A stretch of 64,000 nt of DNA from Mesorhizobium sp. (GCF_016793485.1 NZ_JAEULZ010000005.1:25907-89906); one strand, 5' to 3'; positions 35,210-44,342 are shown, numbered from the stretch's first letter. Program-made: numbers and translations. Notes: generated by a model from the letters alone, not told the origin.

Positions 35210-35254
35210 GCATGATCCCGAACAGTGGAATCCGGTTTTCGGATCAGATCATGC
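35210..35254. repeat. Rhizobiales intergenic palindromic repeat
   Basis: GCATGATC (35210-35217) and GATCATGC (35247-35254) flank CCGAA...TTCGG inner arms. I recognise this layout (GCATGATCCCGAA, CCGGTTTTCGG, GATCATGC) from many rhizobial intergenic regions. It lies in the 309-bp gap before rplY, which contains no gene. Confidence 0.6.
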
Positions 35255-35273
35255 GCGAATTCGCCGCTTTCGA

Positions 35274-35310
35274 CATTTTCGGACCATCGTTCGATCGAAG
35301 CCCGAAAATG
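35274..35310 (+). promoter_or_regulatory. Hairpin in the rplY leader
   Basis: CATTTTCGG (35274-35282) pairs with CCGAAAATG (35302-35310), ending 12 bases before the AAGGA ribosome site. It could act in translational feedback by L25 or simply shape the leader; neither is shown. Confidence 0.4.
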
Positions 35311-35334
35311 CTCCAGCAACGCAAAGGAAAAGCC

Positions 35335-35970
35335 ATGAGCACCACTTACGAGCTCAAGGCCGATGCGCGCGAACAGGTCGGTAAGGGGTCCGCCCGTGCA
35401 GTTCGTCGCAATGGCCAGATACCAGCCGTCATCTACGGCGACAAGCAGCCTCCCCTGGCGATCGCCTTGTCGTGGAAGGACGTCTACTACAAGATTCACG
35501 GCGGTGGATTCCTGACCACGGTTGCCACGATCGACGTCGGCGGCAAGAAGATTCAGGTTCTGCCGAAGGATTTCCAGCTCGACCCGGTCAGCGACAGCCC
35601 TATGCATGTCGACTTCCTGCGGGTTGGAAAGAACACCGAAGTCAACGTCAACGTGCCGGTTCACTTCATCAACGAAGACAAGTCGCCCGGCATCAAGCGC
35701 GGCGGCGTGCTGAACATCGTCCGTCACGAGGTCGAGTTCCACTGCCCGGCCAATGCGATCCCGGAATTCATCACGCTGGATCTGGAAGGCACTGATATCG
35801 GCGACTCGCTGCACATCTCTGCGGTCACCTTGCCCGCAGGCGTGAAGCCGGTCATCGCCGATCGCGACTTCACCATCGCGACCATCGCCGGTTCATCGGC
35901 CATGAAGTCCGATGAAGACGCTGCGGCGGCTCCGGCGGCTGCGGCCCCGGCCGTCGAAGAGAAGAAGTAA
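35335..35970 (+). CDS. rplY: 50S ribosomal protein L25 (long TL5/CTC form)
   Basis: A 211-residue L25 of the long type: an N-terminal 5S rRNA-binding domain ([30 protein letters not shown], in pieces) and the C-terminal TL5 beta domain, ending in an Ala/Pro-rich tail with EEKK. The ATG at 35335 follows AAGGA; the frame extends upstream through the repeat but without conservation. First gene of the common rplY-pth-ychF order. Confidence 0.95.
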   Translation: MSTTYELKADAREQVGKGSARAVRRNGQIPAVIYGDKQPPLAIALSWKDVYYKIHGGGFLTTVATIDVGGKKIQVLPKDFQLDPVSDSPMHVDFLRVGKNTEVNVNVPVHFINEDKSPGIKRGGVLNIVRHEVEFHCPANAIPEFITLDLEGTDIGDSLHISAVTLPAGVKPVIADRDFTIATIAGSSAMKSDEDAAAAPAAAAPAVEEKK

Positions 35971-35994
35971 GTTCGGGCCCGGAGGGCCGCACCG

Positions 35995-36738
35995 ATGCTG
36001 CTTTTTGCAGGTCTCGGCAATCCGGGCGCGAAATATCGGAACAACCGGCACAATGTCGGCTTCATGGCGGCGGACGCGATAGCCCGCCGCCATTCCTTTT
36101 CCCCCTGGTCGAAGAAGTTCCAGGCCGAGATTGCCGAGGGTCGGATCGGCGGCGAAAAGGTGCTGCTCCTCAAACCGCAGACCTTCATGAACCTTTCCGG
36201 GCAGTCGGTCGGCGAAGCGCTTCGCTTCTACAAGCTCGAACCATCCGCCGTGACGGTCTTCTACGACGAGATCGAACTTCCCGCCGGCAAGGTCAGGGTC
36301 AAGACCGGCGGCAGCGCGGCCGGCCACAACGGCGTCCGATCGCTCGACCAGCATCTCGGCAAGGACTACCGCCGCGTGCGCATTGGCGTCGACCACCCCG
36401 GCGCGAAGGAAATGGTGCACAGCCATGTGCTCGGCGACTTTTCAACATCTGACCGAGAATGGCTTGATGTCCTGCTCGACGCCATCGCGGACAATGCCGA
36501 CATGGTCGCGAAGGGCGACGACAACGGCTTCATGAACAAGGTGACGCTGACGCTTCGCGACAAGCTTCAGCCGACGGGCGACGACGATCGGCCGCCGCCA
36601 AAAGAGCGAGCGCTGAAAGAGCCGAACGCCAAGGGTCAGAGCCATATCCGGCAGGCCCGTCCGCAGCAGCCTTCGATCAAGGTCCCGGAAACCGGGCCGA
36701 TGGCTGCCATGCTGAAAAAACTGCTCGGCAAGGACTGA
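35995..36738 (+). CDS. pth: Peptidyl-tRNA hydrolase
   Basis: A 247-residue Pth enzyme with [18 protein letters not shown] (catalytic His at about 23), [12 protein letters not shown] and the Asp/His-bearing [13 protein letters not shown]. It releases peptides from stalled peptidyl-tRNAs. It is about 50 residues longer than the E. coli enzyme, due to a basic Pro-rich tail common in alphaproteobacteria. It follows rplY by 24 bp. Confidence 0.95.
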   Translation: MLLFAGLGNPGAKYRNNRHNVGFMAADAIARRHSFSPWSKKFQAEIAEGRIGGEKVLLLKPQTFMNLSGQSVGEALRFYKLEPSAVTVFYDEIELPAGKVRVKTGGSAAGHNGVRSLDQHLGKDYRRVRIGVDHPGAKEMVHSHVLGDFSTSDREWLDVLLDAIADNADMVAKGDDNGFMNKVTLTLRDKLQPTGDDDRPPPKERALKEPNAKGQSHIRQARPQQPSIKVPETGPMAAMLKKLLGKD

Positions 36739-36837
36739 CGCGTCGGCTGGCAGTTGGTGTCAGCTTGGATACCCGCCGGCAGTGGTTCCAAGTTCGCCCC
36801 GTGTTAAGCGGACGATCATCCAACGCGGAGCGATTCC

Positions 36838-37371
36838 ATGAGCGACGTGATCTACATGTTCGCGATGAGCCTCGACGGTTTCATCGCAAGGCCTGACGGC
36901 GCCTTCGACTGGCTCGAAAACTTTCCGGCCAATGCGGATTTCGATTTTGACGCTTTCCTCGGGTCTGTCAGCGGCATAGTCATGGGGCGCGGCTCCTATG
37001 AGGCGGCGCGCAGTGGTGGCGGGTGGGATTATGGACGCTGGCCTTGCGCCGTCGCCGCCCATCGCCCGCTGGCCGATGCGCCTGATGGAGTCGAGGCCGT
37101 CAGCGGCAATCCCATGGCGCTGGTCGACAATCTGCGAAACCGAGGAGCCGCCGGACGCATCTGGATGTTTGGTGGCGGCGATCTCGCCTTGCAGTTCATG
37201 CAGGCTGGGCTGCTGGATACGGTGGAGATCGGCACGATCCCCGTCATCCTGGGCACGGGCATCCCTGCATTTGGTCAAGCTAAGAGCGACGTCTGGCTGC
37301 AGCTTGAATTCGCCAAGTCGCTGGCTAATGGCGCGGTTCATAGCCGTTATTCGGTTCGCAAGCCGACTTGA
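36838..37371 (+). CDS. DHFR/RibD C-terminal fold reductase-like protein
   Basis: A 177-residue protein of the dihydrofolate reductase family (RibD_C): VIYMFAMSLDGFIARPDGAFDWL start, MGRGSYEAA in the middle and the nucleotide-binding GRIWMFGGGDLALQFMQAGL (about 112-131). These proteins are NADPH-dependent reductases of mostly unknown substrate. It lies between pth and ychF, which are usually adjacent, together with a toxin-antitoxin pair, so the segment looks inserted. Confidence 0.85.
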   Translation: MSDVIYMFAMSLDGFIARPDGAFDWLENFPANADFDFDAFLGSVSGIVMGRGSYEAARSGGGWDYGRWPCAVAAHRPLADAPDGVEAVSGNPMALVDNLRNRGAAGRIWMFGGGDLALQFMQAGLLDTVEIGTIPVILGTGIPAFGQAKSDVWLQLEFAKSLANGAVHSRYSVRKPT

Positions 37372-37412
37372 CCGGCGACAAAGCTTGAACTCAAGCCCGC
37401 CGTCCACTAAAT

Positions 37413-37441
37413 CACGAAAACACGAAGTTCGTGTTCTCGTG
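37413..37441. promoter_or_regulatory. 29-bp palindrome before the PIN-toxin module
   Basis: CACGAAAACACGAA (37413-37426) and TTCGTGTTCTCGTG (37428-37441) are inverted repeats with one mismatch. The site abuts the GAGG ribosome site of the antitoxin, so it is a likely autoregulatory operator. Confidence 0.65.
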
Positions 37442-37449
37442 AGGCCGAT

Positions 37450-37707
37450 ATGAAGAACGTTACCATCTCGATGGACGATGAACTGGCGCAGCGCGCGCGG
37501 GTTGCAGCCGCCCGTGCAGGCAAGAGTATCTCAAAATACATGGCGGAAGCGGCGCGCGAGAAGATCGAAGCTGACGAGAAGGCCGCTTCGGGAAAAGGGC
37601 GCAATCGCCAACTTGAGGCGCTGGAACGTATCTTTGCTGGTCCCAAGTGGGACGTAACCGAGAACGGCAGAATGCCGACCGCCGAAGAACGCAATGCCAG
37701 ACGTTAA
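37450..37707 (+). CDS. VapB-type ribbon-helix-helix antitoxin
   Basis: An 85-residue protein with an N-terminal ribbon-helix-helix (NVTISMDDELAQRARVAAARAGKSISKYMAEAAREKI in pieces) and a charged C-terminus with EAL and WDVTENG, typical of toxin-binding tails. GAGG is five bases before the ATG. It overlaps the PIN-domain toxin by 14 bases. Confidence 0.88.
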   Translation: MKNVTISMDDELAQRARVAAARAGKSISKYMAEAAREKIEADEKAASGKGRNRQLEALERIFAGPKWDVTENGRMPTAEERNARR

Positions 37708-38143
37708 ATTTTTCATCGATACCAACGTCCTGCTCTACTCACACGACAACAAGAATATCGAGAAGGCCGTGACCGCAAAGCTTTGGTTGCGGGAGTTGAG
37801 CAAGCGAGAACTGGCAGTCGCAAACCTACAGGTTTTGAACGAATTCACTGACGTTCTCCTACGACGGAAATGGTATCAAACCCCCGAGCAGGTTTTCGCT
37901 ATCTCTGAGGAGATGGCTGAACTTGGCTACGATCCATTGACGCATTGGGAGGTGAACGAAGCCCGTCGCCTTCACTTGCGTTACCACTACTCCTGGTGGG
38001 ACTGCCTCCTTCTCGCTTCCGCAATCGAACTCGGCTGCACGCACTTCCTCTCGGAGGATTTGCAGGACGGACAGGTGATCGACACCTTGACGATCGTCGA
38101 TCCTTTCGCCCATAGCCCTGAGCAAATTCTGATCTCCCGATAG
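37694..38143 (+). CDS. PIN-domain toxin (VapC-like ribonuclease)
   Basis: A 149-residue PIN protein with acidic residues at the expected sites: FIDTNVLLY (Asp8), QVLNEFTDVL (Glu) and WWDCLLLASAIELGCTHFLSEDLQDG (two Asp/Glu positions). VapC toxins cleave tRNA or rRNA in an Mg-dependent manner. The third toxin-antitoxin module in the window, ending 10 bp before ychF. Confidence 0.9.
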   Translation: MPDVKFFIDTNVLLYSHDNKNIEKAVTAKLWLRELSKRELAVANLQVLNEFTDVLLRRKWYQTPEQVFAISEEMAELGYDPLTHWEVNEARRLHLRYHYSWWDCLLLASAIELGCTHFLSEDLQDGQVIDTLTIVDPFAHSPEQILISR

Positions 38144-38153
38144 GACCACCACC

Positions 38154-39257
38154 ATGGGTTTCAAATGCGGCATCGTTGGGCTGCCCAACGTTGGCAAGTC
38201 GACGCTTTTCAACGCACTGACGCGCACGGCCGCCGCGCAGGCCGCAAATTATCCTTTCTGCACCATCGAGCCGAACACGGGCGAGGTCGCGGTTCCCGAT
38301 CCGCGCATGCAGAAGATCGCGGAAATCGCCGGCTCGAAGGAAATCATCCCGACCCGCATCTCCTTCGTCGATATCGCCGGCCTCGTGCGCGGCGCCTCGA
38401 AGGGCGAAGGGCTGGGCAACCAGTTCCTCGCCAACATTCGCGAGGTCGATGCCATCGTGCATGTGCTGCGCTGCTTCGAGGATGACGACATCACCCATGT
38501 CGAAGGCCGCATCGATCCCGTCGCCGACGCGGACACGGTCGAGACCGAGCTGATGCTTTCCGACCTCGAAAGCCTGGAGCGGCGCATCGTCAACATCCGC
38601 AAGCGCGCACAGGCGAAGGACAAGGAATCCATGACGGTCCTCCCCGTCATGGAACAGGCGCTGGCGCTGCTGCAGGACGGCAAGCCGGCACGTGTCCTGC
38701 TGAAGGGCATCGCGGCGGAAGACCTGCGCATCCTGCAGGGCCTGAACCTGCTCACCGCCCACCCCGTTCTCTACGTCTGCAACGTCGCGGAGAAGGATGC
38801 CGCCACCGGCAACGAGCACACGAAGGCCGTCGAGAAGATGGCCGAGGCGCAGGGCGCAAGCGCTGTCGTCATATCGGCGGCGATCGAGGCGGAGGTGGCA
38901 CAGCTTCCGGATGACGAGGAACTGGAGTTCCTGGCGTCGATGGGGCTCGATGAGCCGGGCTTGGACAAGCTCATCCGCGCCGGCTACGACCTTCTCCACC
39001 TGATCACCTATTTCACCGCCGGCCCGAAGGAAACGCGCGCCTGGACCATCGTCAGGGGCACCAAGGCCCCGCAGGCTGCCGGCGTCATCCACACCGACTT
39101 CGAGCGCGGCTTCATTCGCGCCCAGACCATCGCCTACAACGACTTCGTCACCCTCGGCGGCGAGGTCGCGGCCAAGGAAGCCGGCAAGGCGCGTGACGAA
39201 GGCAAGGAATATGTCGTCCAGGACGGCGACGTCATGCTCTTCAAGTTCAACACCTGA
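38154..39257 (+). CDS. ychF: Redox-regulated ATPase YchF (OLA1 family)
   Basis: A 367-residue Obg-related protein: P-loop [15 protein letters not shown] (about 8-22), [20 protein letters not shown], and the NxxE specificity motif CNVAEKD that favours ATP over GTP. A C-terminal TGS domain ends in DVMLFKFN. It binds ribosomes and dampens stress responses in other bacteria. GGACC precedes the ATG. Confidence 0.96.
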   Translation: MGFKCGIVGLPNVGKSTLFNALTRTAAAQAANYPFCTIEPNTGEVAVPDPRMQKIAEIAGSKEIIPTRISFVDIAGLVRGASKGEGLGNQFLANIREVDAIVHVLRCFEDDDITHVEGRIDPVADADTVETELMLSDLESLERRIVNIRKRAQAKDKESMTVLPVMEQALALLQDGKPARVLLKGIAAEDLRILQGLNLLTAHPVLYVCNVAEKDAATGNEHTKAVEKMAEAQGASAVVISAAIEAEVAQLPDDEELEFLASMGLDEPGLDKLIRAGYDLLHLITYFTAGPKETRAWTIVRGTKAPQAAGVIHTDFERGFIRAQTIAYNDFVTLGGEVAAKEAGKARDEGKEYVVQDGDVMLFKFNT

Positions 39258-39272
39258 ACGACCATCGGTCGA

Positions 39273-40292
39273 TCAGGCGATCTCGATGATCGCCTTGATC
39301 AGGCCGGTCTTTTGAGTCGCCCAGCGCGGCAGGTCGCCGACAGCGCCCGCAAGGTCCGTGCGGTGCGTGATCAGCTTGTCGACGGCGGCCGAGCCGTCCT
39401 TGATCGCGGCGACGACGGTCTCGAAATCCTGTGCGGTCGCGTTGCGGCTTCCGAGAAGCGCCATCTCCTTGCGGTGAAAATCCGGATCCATGAAGGTGAT
39501 CGGCTCCTTGACGACGCTGACCAGCACGTAGCGTCCGCCATGCGCGACATGGTCAAAGCCCTGCTCCATCGCGCGAGGGCTTCCGGTCGCGTCGAAGACG
39601 ACGTCATAACCCTCGTTCGCGGCGAATGCAGCCATCGCGGCGAGGCCAGCCTCGTCGCCGGTGAAGGCCTGCACGTCGACGATATCGGCTGCCGACTGCG
39701 CCCGCTCGGCTTCGCGGTCGAGAACAGCCACCGCGCCTCCGGCGCGCTTCGCGAAGATCGCCACACCCAGTCCGATGGGACCACCGCCGACCACCAGCAC
39801 CCGGTCGCCCTGCGTGACGCCGCCGCGCCGCACCGCATGGGCGCCGATGGCCAAAAACTCGACCGCTGCGCACTGGTCCAGTGTCAGGCCGTCGGCCGCG
39901 ATAAGGTTGCCGGGCGGAATGCTGAGCAAATTGCCCATTCCGCCGTCCTGATGCACGCCGAGCACAGAAATCCTGACGCAGCAGTTGGGCTTGCCGCGCC
40001 GGCAGGCGATACAGTGACCGCAGGACAGGTAGGGGTTCACCGCGAAGATCTGGCCCGGCCGGATGTCCGAGCCGGCGGGCGCCTCGACCACCTCCACGCC
40101 GAGTTCATGACCCATCACGCGCGGATACTGGAGGAAGGGATGCTTGCCCTCGTAGATATGATAGTCGGTGCCGCAGATGCCCACTCGTCGCGGCCTCACC
40201 AACACATGGGAGGGATCGAGGCGCGCGGCTTGCCGCCGTTCCAGCCGCAGCTTTCCGGGCTCTACGCATACGAGGGCTTCAAAGGAATGCAC
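39273..40292 (-). CDS. Zinc-dependent alcohol dehydrogenase, sugar-acid or polyol type
   Basis: A 339-residue medium-chain dehydrogenase. It has catalytic zinc ligands in GICGTDYHIYEG and MGHELG, four structural-zinc Cys in CGHCIACRRGKPNCC, and the NAD motif VVGGGPIGLG. It resembles the RspB/L-galactonate or gulonate dehydrogenase group. It lies downstream of a sugar ABC importer on the same strand, after a strong stem-loop, so it probably oxidises the imported compound. The start is GTG with AAGGA seven bases upstream. Confidence 0.87.
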   Translation of the reverse strand: MHSFEALVCVEPGKLRLERRQAARLDPSHVLVRPRRVGICGTDYHIYEGKHPFLQYPRVMGHELGVEVVEAPAGSDIRPGQIFAVNPYLSCGHCIACRRGKPNCCVRISVLGVHQDGGMGNLLSIPPGNLIAADGLTLDQCAAVEFLAIGAHAVRRGGVTQGDRVLVVGGGPIGLGVAIFAKRAGGAVAVLDREAERAQSAADIVDVQAFTGDEAGLAAMAAFAANEGYDVVFDATGSPRAMEQGFDHVAHGGRYVLVSVVKEPITFMDPDFHRKEMALLGSRNATAQDFETVVAAIKDGSAAVDKLITHRTDLAGAVGDLPRWATQKTGLIKAIIEIA

Positions 40293-40351
40293 GCCTGATC
40301 CTTCTTTCTGGCAAAGGCCCAGGCTTTCATGAAACCCGGTCTTTATGAGAA

Positions 40352-40384
40352 CAGACGGGGCCGGCTCTGAACCGGCCCCGTCTG
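40352..40384. terminator. 13-bp perfect stem-loop after the substrate-binding protein gene
   Basis: CAGACGGGGCCGG (40352-40364) pairs with CCGGCCCCGTCTG (40372-40384). It lies between the binding-protein gene and the dehydrogenase gene, both minus strand. It lacks a U run, so it may protect the upstream mRNA or give partial termination. Confidence 0.6.
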
Positions 40385-40394
40385 CACGGTCGTC

Positions 40395-41309
40395 TTACTT
40401 GAATTCGGCCATGTTGTCCTTGGTGACAAGCGCCGCACCGGAATCGATCAGGGACTCGACCTTCTCGCCCTTGAGCGACTTCACCAGCGCCTCCACCGCG
40501 AGCGATGCCATCTTGGCCGGGAACTGCGCGACCGACGCATTCTCGATGCCGGCCTCGATCGCCTCGGCCTCGCCGCAGCAGTAGTCGAAGCCGACGAGAA
40601 TGACCTTGCCTTCCTTGCCGGCATTCTTGATCGCCTGCGCGGCGCCGGCCGCCGGCGGCCCGCAGGCCGAGTAAATCGCCTTCAGGTCGGGGTTGGCGGT
40701 GAGAATGTCCTCGGCCAGGCTGATGCCCTTTTCCTCGGTGCACTCGGTGGCGCCCTGGCCGACGACCTTCACGTCGACGCCTGCGAGCCCTTCCTGCATT
40801 CCCTTCACGCGGTCGTCCAGCGACGGAACGCCCGGTACGCCTTCGAGGATGCCGAGCGTATCGCCGCTCTTCAGCACGCTCTTCAGGTAGCCGCCGGCGA
40901 TCTTGCCGGCTGCGAAGTTGTCGGTGGTGGCCAGCGCAGTGCGGCCGGTCCAGCCGGGGATGTCGTTGTCCATCAGAACGACCTTGACGCCGGCCGCCAC
41001 GGCCTTGTCGAGCGCTGCCGCCACCGTCGGATCGACCGGCGTGATGGCGATGCCCTGTACGCCCTGCGTCACCATGGACTCGATATGGGCGATCTGCCCT
41101 TCGATGTCGGTGGCCGACGTGCCTTGCCCGAACACGAGTTCGATACCTGGATTGGCGGCCGCGTATTCCTTGGCCGCGTTCTCCATGGTGGCGAAGAACG
41201 GCACCGGGAACTTGGTTATGAAGCCGATCTTGACGGCATCGGCAGCCGATGCGGGCATTGCTGTCGCCAAGGCGAAAGCCGCTCCCGCGAACATGTTGAG
41301 CAACCTCAC
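40395..41309 (-). CDS. Sugar ABC transporter substrate-binding protein (RbsB-like)
   Basis: A 304-residue periplasmic binding protein of the Peripla_BP_4 type with signal peptide (about 1-22, ASA-AD). The mature part starts VKIGFITKFPVPFFATMENAA and contains IAHIESMVTQGVQGIAITPVDP and VILVGFDYCCGEAEAIE. It delivers a sugar or cyclitol to the importer encoded just upstream on the same strand. The start is GTG, six bases after GGAGG. The ligand is unknown. Confidence 0.9.
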   Translation of the reverse strand: MRLLNMFAGAAFALATAMPASAADAVKIGFITKFPVPFFATMENAAKEYAAANPGIELVFGQGTSATDIEGQIAHIESMVTQGVQGIAITPVDPTVAAALDKAVAAGVKVVLMDNDIPGWTGRTALATTDNFAAGKIAGGYLKSVLKSGDTLGILEGVPGVPSLDDRVKGMQEGLAGVDVKVVGQGATECTEEKGISLAEDILTANPDLKAIYSACGPPAAGAAQAIKNAGKEGKVILVGFDYCCGEAEAIEAGIENASVAQFPAKMASLAVEALVKSLKGEKVESLIDSGAALVTKDNMAEFK

Positions 41310-41391
41310 TGCGCTCCTCCCTCTCTCTTTCCGGATCGCTCCCCTTGAGCGATCTTCCTTCCGTCTTCCCGTCGAGGAACGACGAAACCCT

Positions 41392-42153
41392 TCAGGCCTC
41401 CGCGCCGACGATCAGCGACACCAGTTCGTGCTGGTTCGCGCGCTCCGGCTTCAACTCGCCGACCTTGTGGCCCTGGCGCAGCACCACCGCCCGGTCGGCC
41501 AGTTCGATGACATGTTCCATGTTGTGCGTGATGAGGATCACTGCGTTGCCCTCGTCGCGGAGCTGGTGGACGAGATCCAGAACCTTGCGCGACTCGCGCA
41601 GGCCGAGCGCCGCTGTCGGCTCGTCGAGGATCACGACGTTGCGCGCGAAGACGGTGGCGCGGGCAACCGCGATCGCCTGCCGCTGGCCGCCGGACATAAG
41701 CGCCACCGGCGCATCGAATTTCGGCAGCTTGACCTTCAGCCTGTCGATCACCGACGCGGCTTCCTGGTCCATCGCGCGGGCATTGAGAAACCGCAGCGGG
41801 CGCGGCAGCCAGCGCGGGAAGGAAATCTCCCGGCCGCAATAGAAGTTCTGCGCGGGCGTCAGATTGTCGAACAGGGCGAGATCCTGGTAGACCGTCTCGA
41901 TCCCCGCGCGGCGCGCCTGCGCCGGCGTCGACAGCGCAACGGCCTCGCCGTCGAGCAGGATCTCGCCCTCGTCCAGTGCATGCACGCCGCTGATGCAGCG
42001 GACCAGCGTCGACTTGCCGGCGCCATTGTCGCCGAGAAGCGCCAGCACCTGCCCCCGATAAGCGTCGAGGCTGACGCCTTTCAGCGCGTGCACCGCACCG
42101 AACCGCTTGTGTGCGTCGCGGACCGACAGTGCGGGAACAGCCGCCGCGTTCAT
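41392..42153 (-). CDS. Sugar ABC transporter ATP-binding protein (single domain)
   Basis: A 253-residue ATPase with Walker A GDNGAGKST (about 41-49), signature MSGGQRQAIAVAR (about 153-165) and Walker B VVILDEPTAALG. It belongs to the carbohydrate group, but is a single domain where RbsA/MglA types carry two, as in FrcA-like importers of rhizobia. It overlaps the permease gene by four bases (ATGA). A much longer open frame exists upstream in the same frame, but it is antisense-free noise across the permease. Confidence 0.9.
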   Translation of the reverse strand: MNAAAVPALSVRDAHKRFGAVHALKGVSLDAYRGQVLALLGDNGAGKSTLVRCISGVHALDEGEILLDGEAVALSTPAQARRAGIETVYQDLALFDNLTPAQNFYCGREISFPRWLPRPLRFLNARAMDQEAASVIDRLKVKLPKFDAPVALMSGGQRQAIAVARATVFARNVVILDEPTAALGLRESRKVLDLVHQLRDEGNAVILITHNMEHVIELADRAVVLRQGHKVGELKPERANQHELVSLIVGAEA

Positions 42154-43208
42154 TGCGCCCTCGCCGCCTGGTTGCGGGCGCGGCCTTCGAGATAGCTGCG
42201 CATCACGTCGGCCTCGACGGCGACCACGATGATCACGCCGATGGCGATCATCTGGTAGAACACGCCGACATTGAGCAGGTTCAGCGCGTTGCGGATGACG
42301 CCGATCATCAGTGCCCCGATCAGCGCATGCCCGATATGTCCGCGTCCCCCGAGGAAGCTCGCGCCGCCAATGATGACCGCCGCGATCGTGTCGAGTTCGA
42401 GAAGTGTGCCGTAGAGCGGCGAACCCGCGCCGGTCCGGCCCGACAGAACCACTGCCCCGATGCCGGCGCACAGCCCCGCGAACGCATAGGTCGAGACGAG
42501 CACCCATTTTACCGAGATGCCCATCTCGACGGCGGCCTTTGGGTTGCCGCCGACGGCGTAGGTCCAGCGGCCCCAGACCATGGACTTCGTCATCACCAGC
42601 ACGATCAGCGCCATGCCGAGGACGACGTAGAAGGAATTGGGCACGCCCAGCGCCGATGTCTCGCCGAGGAACAGCACCGCGTCGGGCATGCCGCGCATCG
42701 TGGTGTTGTTGATGGAGAACTGCAGCGCAAGCCCGCGGCAGATGCTGAGCGTGGCCAGCGTCATGATGAAGGGATGTGGCAACCGACCGAACACGAAGAC
42801 CAGGCCGTTGACGAGACCGACCGCCGTGCCGGCGAGAAGCATCGCCGTGATAACCACAAAGCCTGACCCGTCGGTGGCGCGGAAAACGAGACCGCCCACC
42901 ACCGTCGCAAGTGCCAGATTCGCGCCCACCGAAAGGTCGATGCCGCGGGTGAGGATGACCAGTTGCTGGCCCATCGCCACGATGGCGATGACGGCGGTCT
43001 GCGCCAGGATGTTGCTGAGGTTGCCGGGCTTTAGGAAATTCGGCGTCAGAACGCTGAAGACCACCACAAGCAGAGCAAGGATCAGCAAAGGACCGAAATT
43101 GAGCAGCCTCAGCCCGAACGCGACCGGCGATAAAGACGCGCTCGCTTGCGCACGCCCACCCGCCGGGGCGCCGGACGATATGTCCCGCTGCCTCGTTGTA
43201 TCCGACAC
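42150..43208 (-). CDS. Sugar ABC transporter permease (RbsC/BPD_transp_2 family)
   Basis: A 352-residue permease with about nine hydrophobic segments and the family motifs ILTRGIDLSVG (about 85-95) and GAGSPLYGTLLELDTIAAVIIGGASFLGGRG (in pieces). The start is the GTG at 43208, with GGGAGGAAA upstream; the TTG at 43241 has no ribosome site. First gene of the importer operon, divergent from a GntR-type regulator. Confidence 0.9.
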   Translation of the reverse strand: MSDTTRQRDISSGAPAGGRAQASASLSPVAFGLRLLNFGPLLILALLVVVFSVLTPNFLKPGNLSNILAQTAVIAIVAMGQQLVILTRGIDLSVGANLALATVVGGLVFRATDGSGFVVITAMLLAGTAVGLVNGLVFVFGRLPHPFIMTLATLSICRGLALQFSINNTTMRGMPDAVLFLGETSALGVPNSFYVVLGMALIVLVMTKSMVWGRWTYAVGGNPKAAVEMGISVKWVLVSTYAFAGLCAGIGAVVLSGRTGAGSPLYGTLLELDTIAAVIIGGASFLGGRGHIGHALIGALMIGVIRNALNLLNVGVFYQMIAIGVIIVVAVEADVMRSYLEGRARNQAARAQ

Positions 43209-43246
43209 CCCAATTTCCTCCCGTAGGTTTCTTATAGACAAAAATC

Positions 43247-43268
43247 ATTTGACGGCGTCCCGTCAAAT
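43247..43268. promoter_or_regulatory. Candidate operator between importer operon and GntR-type gene
   Basis: ATTTGACGG (43247-43255) and CCGTCAAAT (43260-43268) form a perfect inverted repeat with a 4-bp centre. It sits in the 108-bp divergent promoter region, which is otherwise AT-rich, and is likely bound by the adjacent regulator. Confidence 0.65.
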
Positions 43269-43316
43269 TGTATTTTATGGATTAAAAGACACTATTTCGC
43301 GGTACTCTGACAGGCC

Positions 43317-44207
43317 ATGAAAACTGACACGGTCTTCAAACGAGCTTTCAACGATGTGCTCGATCTCGTGTCGCGCCTGCCGAACGGCAGCACGCTTCCT
43401 TCGGAAAACACGCTGGGCGCACGGCTGAAGATCAGCCGCACGACCGTCAGGAAGGTAATCGCAGCGCTGGAGACTCAAGGGGTCGTCACTGGTGCCGGGC
43501 GCGAGCGCGTCGTCAGGACGGTGGGCGAGACGGCGCGGCCCTTTCCGCATGCGGAAACGATCCCCATGGCAGCGCAAGTCGAGGAGCGCTTCATGGAATG
43601 GCTTTTGCGCGACAATGCCCGGCCTGGCACCGCAATCAACGAACTCGAACTTGCTCGAAAATTCGGCATGGCAACAACGGGCATCCGGGAGTTTCTCAAC
43701 CGCTTTCAGCGCTTCGGGCTGATCGAGAAGCGTCCCAACTCCGGCTGGGTGTTTAAGGGTTTTACAACGAGCTTCGCGCTCGAATTGTTCGAAATCCGCG
43801 AGATGTTCGAGCTGCGCTCGGCGCGCGCGCTTGCGGCGCTGCCCGGCGATTCACCACTCTGGGCTCAACTCGAAGCGCTCCAGCGCGAACACCTGCAACT
43901 GCTGGAAAACATCGAGACACGCTTCCACGACTTCTCCGATCTCGACAGCCGTTTCCACCGTCTGATCAGTACCGCCGCGCCCAACCGTTTCATCGACAGC
44001 TTCTATGACATCATCACCGTCATCTTCCATTTCCACTATCAGTGGAACAAGCAGGACGAGCGACAGCGCAACGAGGTCGCCATACGCGAGCATCTGACCT
44101 ATATGGACGCGCTTTTCGGCCACAACATCGCGCTGGTCGAACTGGCATGCCGAGCGCATCTTGTGTCCGCCAAGCAGACCTTGCTCCGTTCGACTTCGCA
44201 GAAATAG
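43317..44207 (+). CDS. GntR/FadR-type regulator with two tandem winged-helix domains
   Basis: A 296-residue protein. Residues about 5-65 form one GntR-type winged helix (LPSENTLGARLKISRTTVRKVIAALETQG in pieces). Residues about 85-145 look like a second (LRDNARPGTAINELELARKFGMATTGIREFLNRFQRFGLIEKR in pieces), and an FCD ligand-binding domain (about 150-290, with metal-type His/Asp/Arg positions) ends it. Typical FCD regulators have one helix-turn-helix. It is divergent from the sugar importer and probably represses it until ligand binds. Confidence 0.85.
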   Translation: MKTDTVFKRAFNDVLDLVSRLPNGSTLPSENTLGARLKISRTTVRKVIAALETQGVVTGAGRERVVRTVGETARPFPHAETIPMAAQVEERFMEWLLRDNARPGTAINELELARKFGMATTGIREFLNRFQRFGLIEKRPNSGWVFKGFTTSFALELFEIREMFELRSARALAALPGDSPLWAQLEALQREHLQLLENIETRFHDFSDLDSRFHRLISTAAPNRFIDSFYDIITVIFHFHYQWNKQDERQRNEVAIREHLTYMDALFGHNIALVELACRAHLVSAKQTLLRSTSQK

Positions 44208-44342
44208 GCGCACGAAAGCCGGCTAAAGCTGGCGCAGACTGCGACGATCGCCCTGCCTTGACGCCACATCCGGGGAGGGCTAAGCGGCGGCGGCCATCGC
44301 GCGCGAATGCGCCCACCATCCCTTTCGCAATGGAGAACGGCG

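Noticed and set aside
41392-43266. 624-codon frame containing the sugar ABC ATPase
   Set aside because: Only the last 253 codons encode the ATPase; the upstream part overlaps the permease in another frame and is not conserved-looking.
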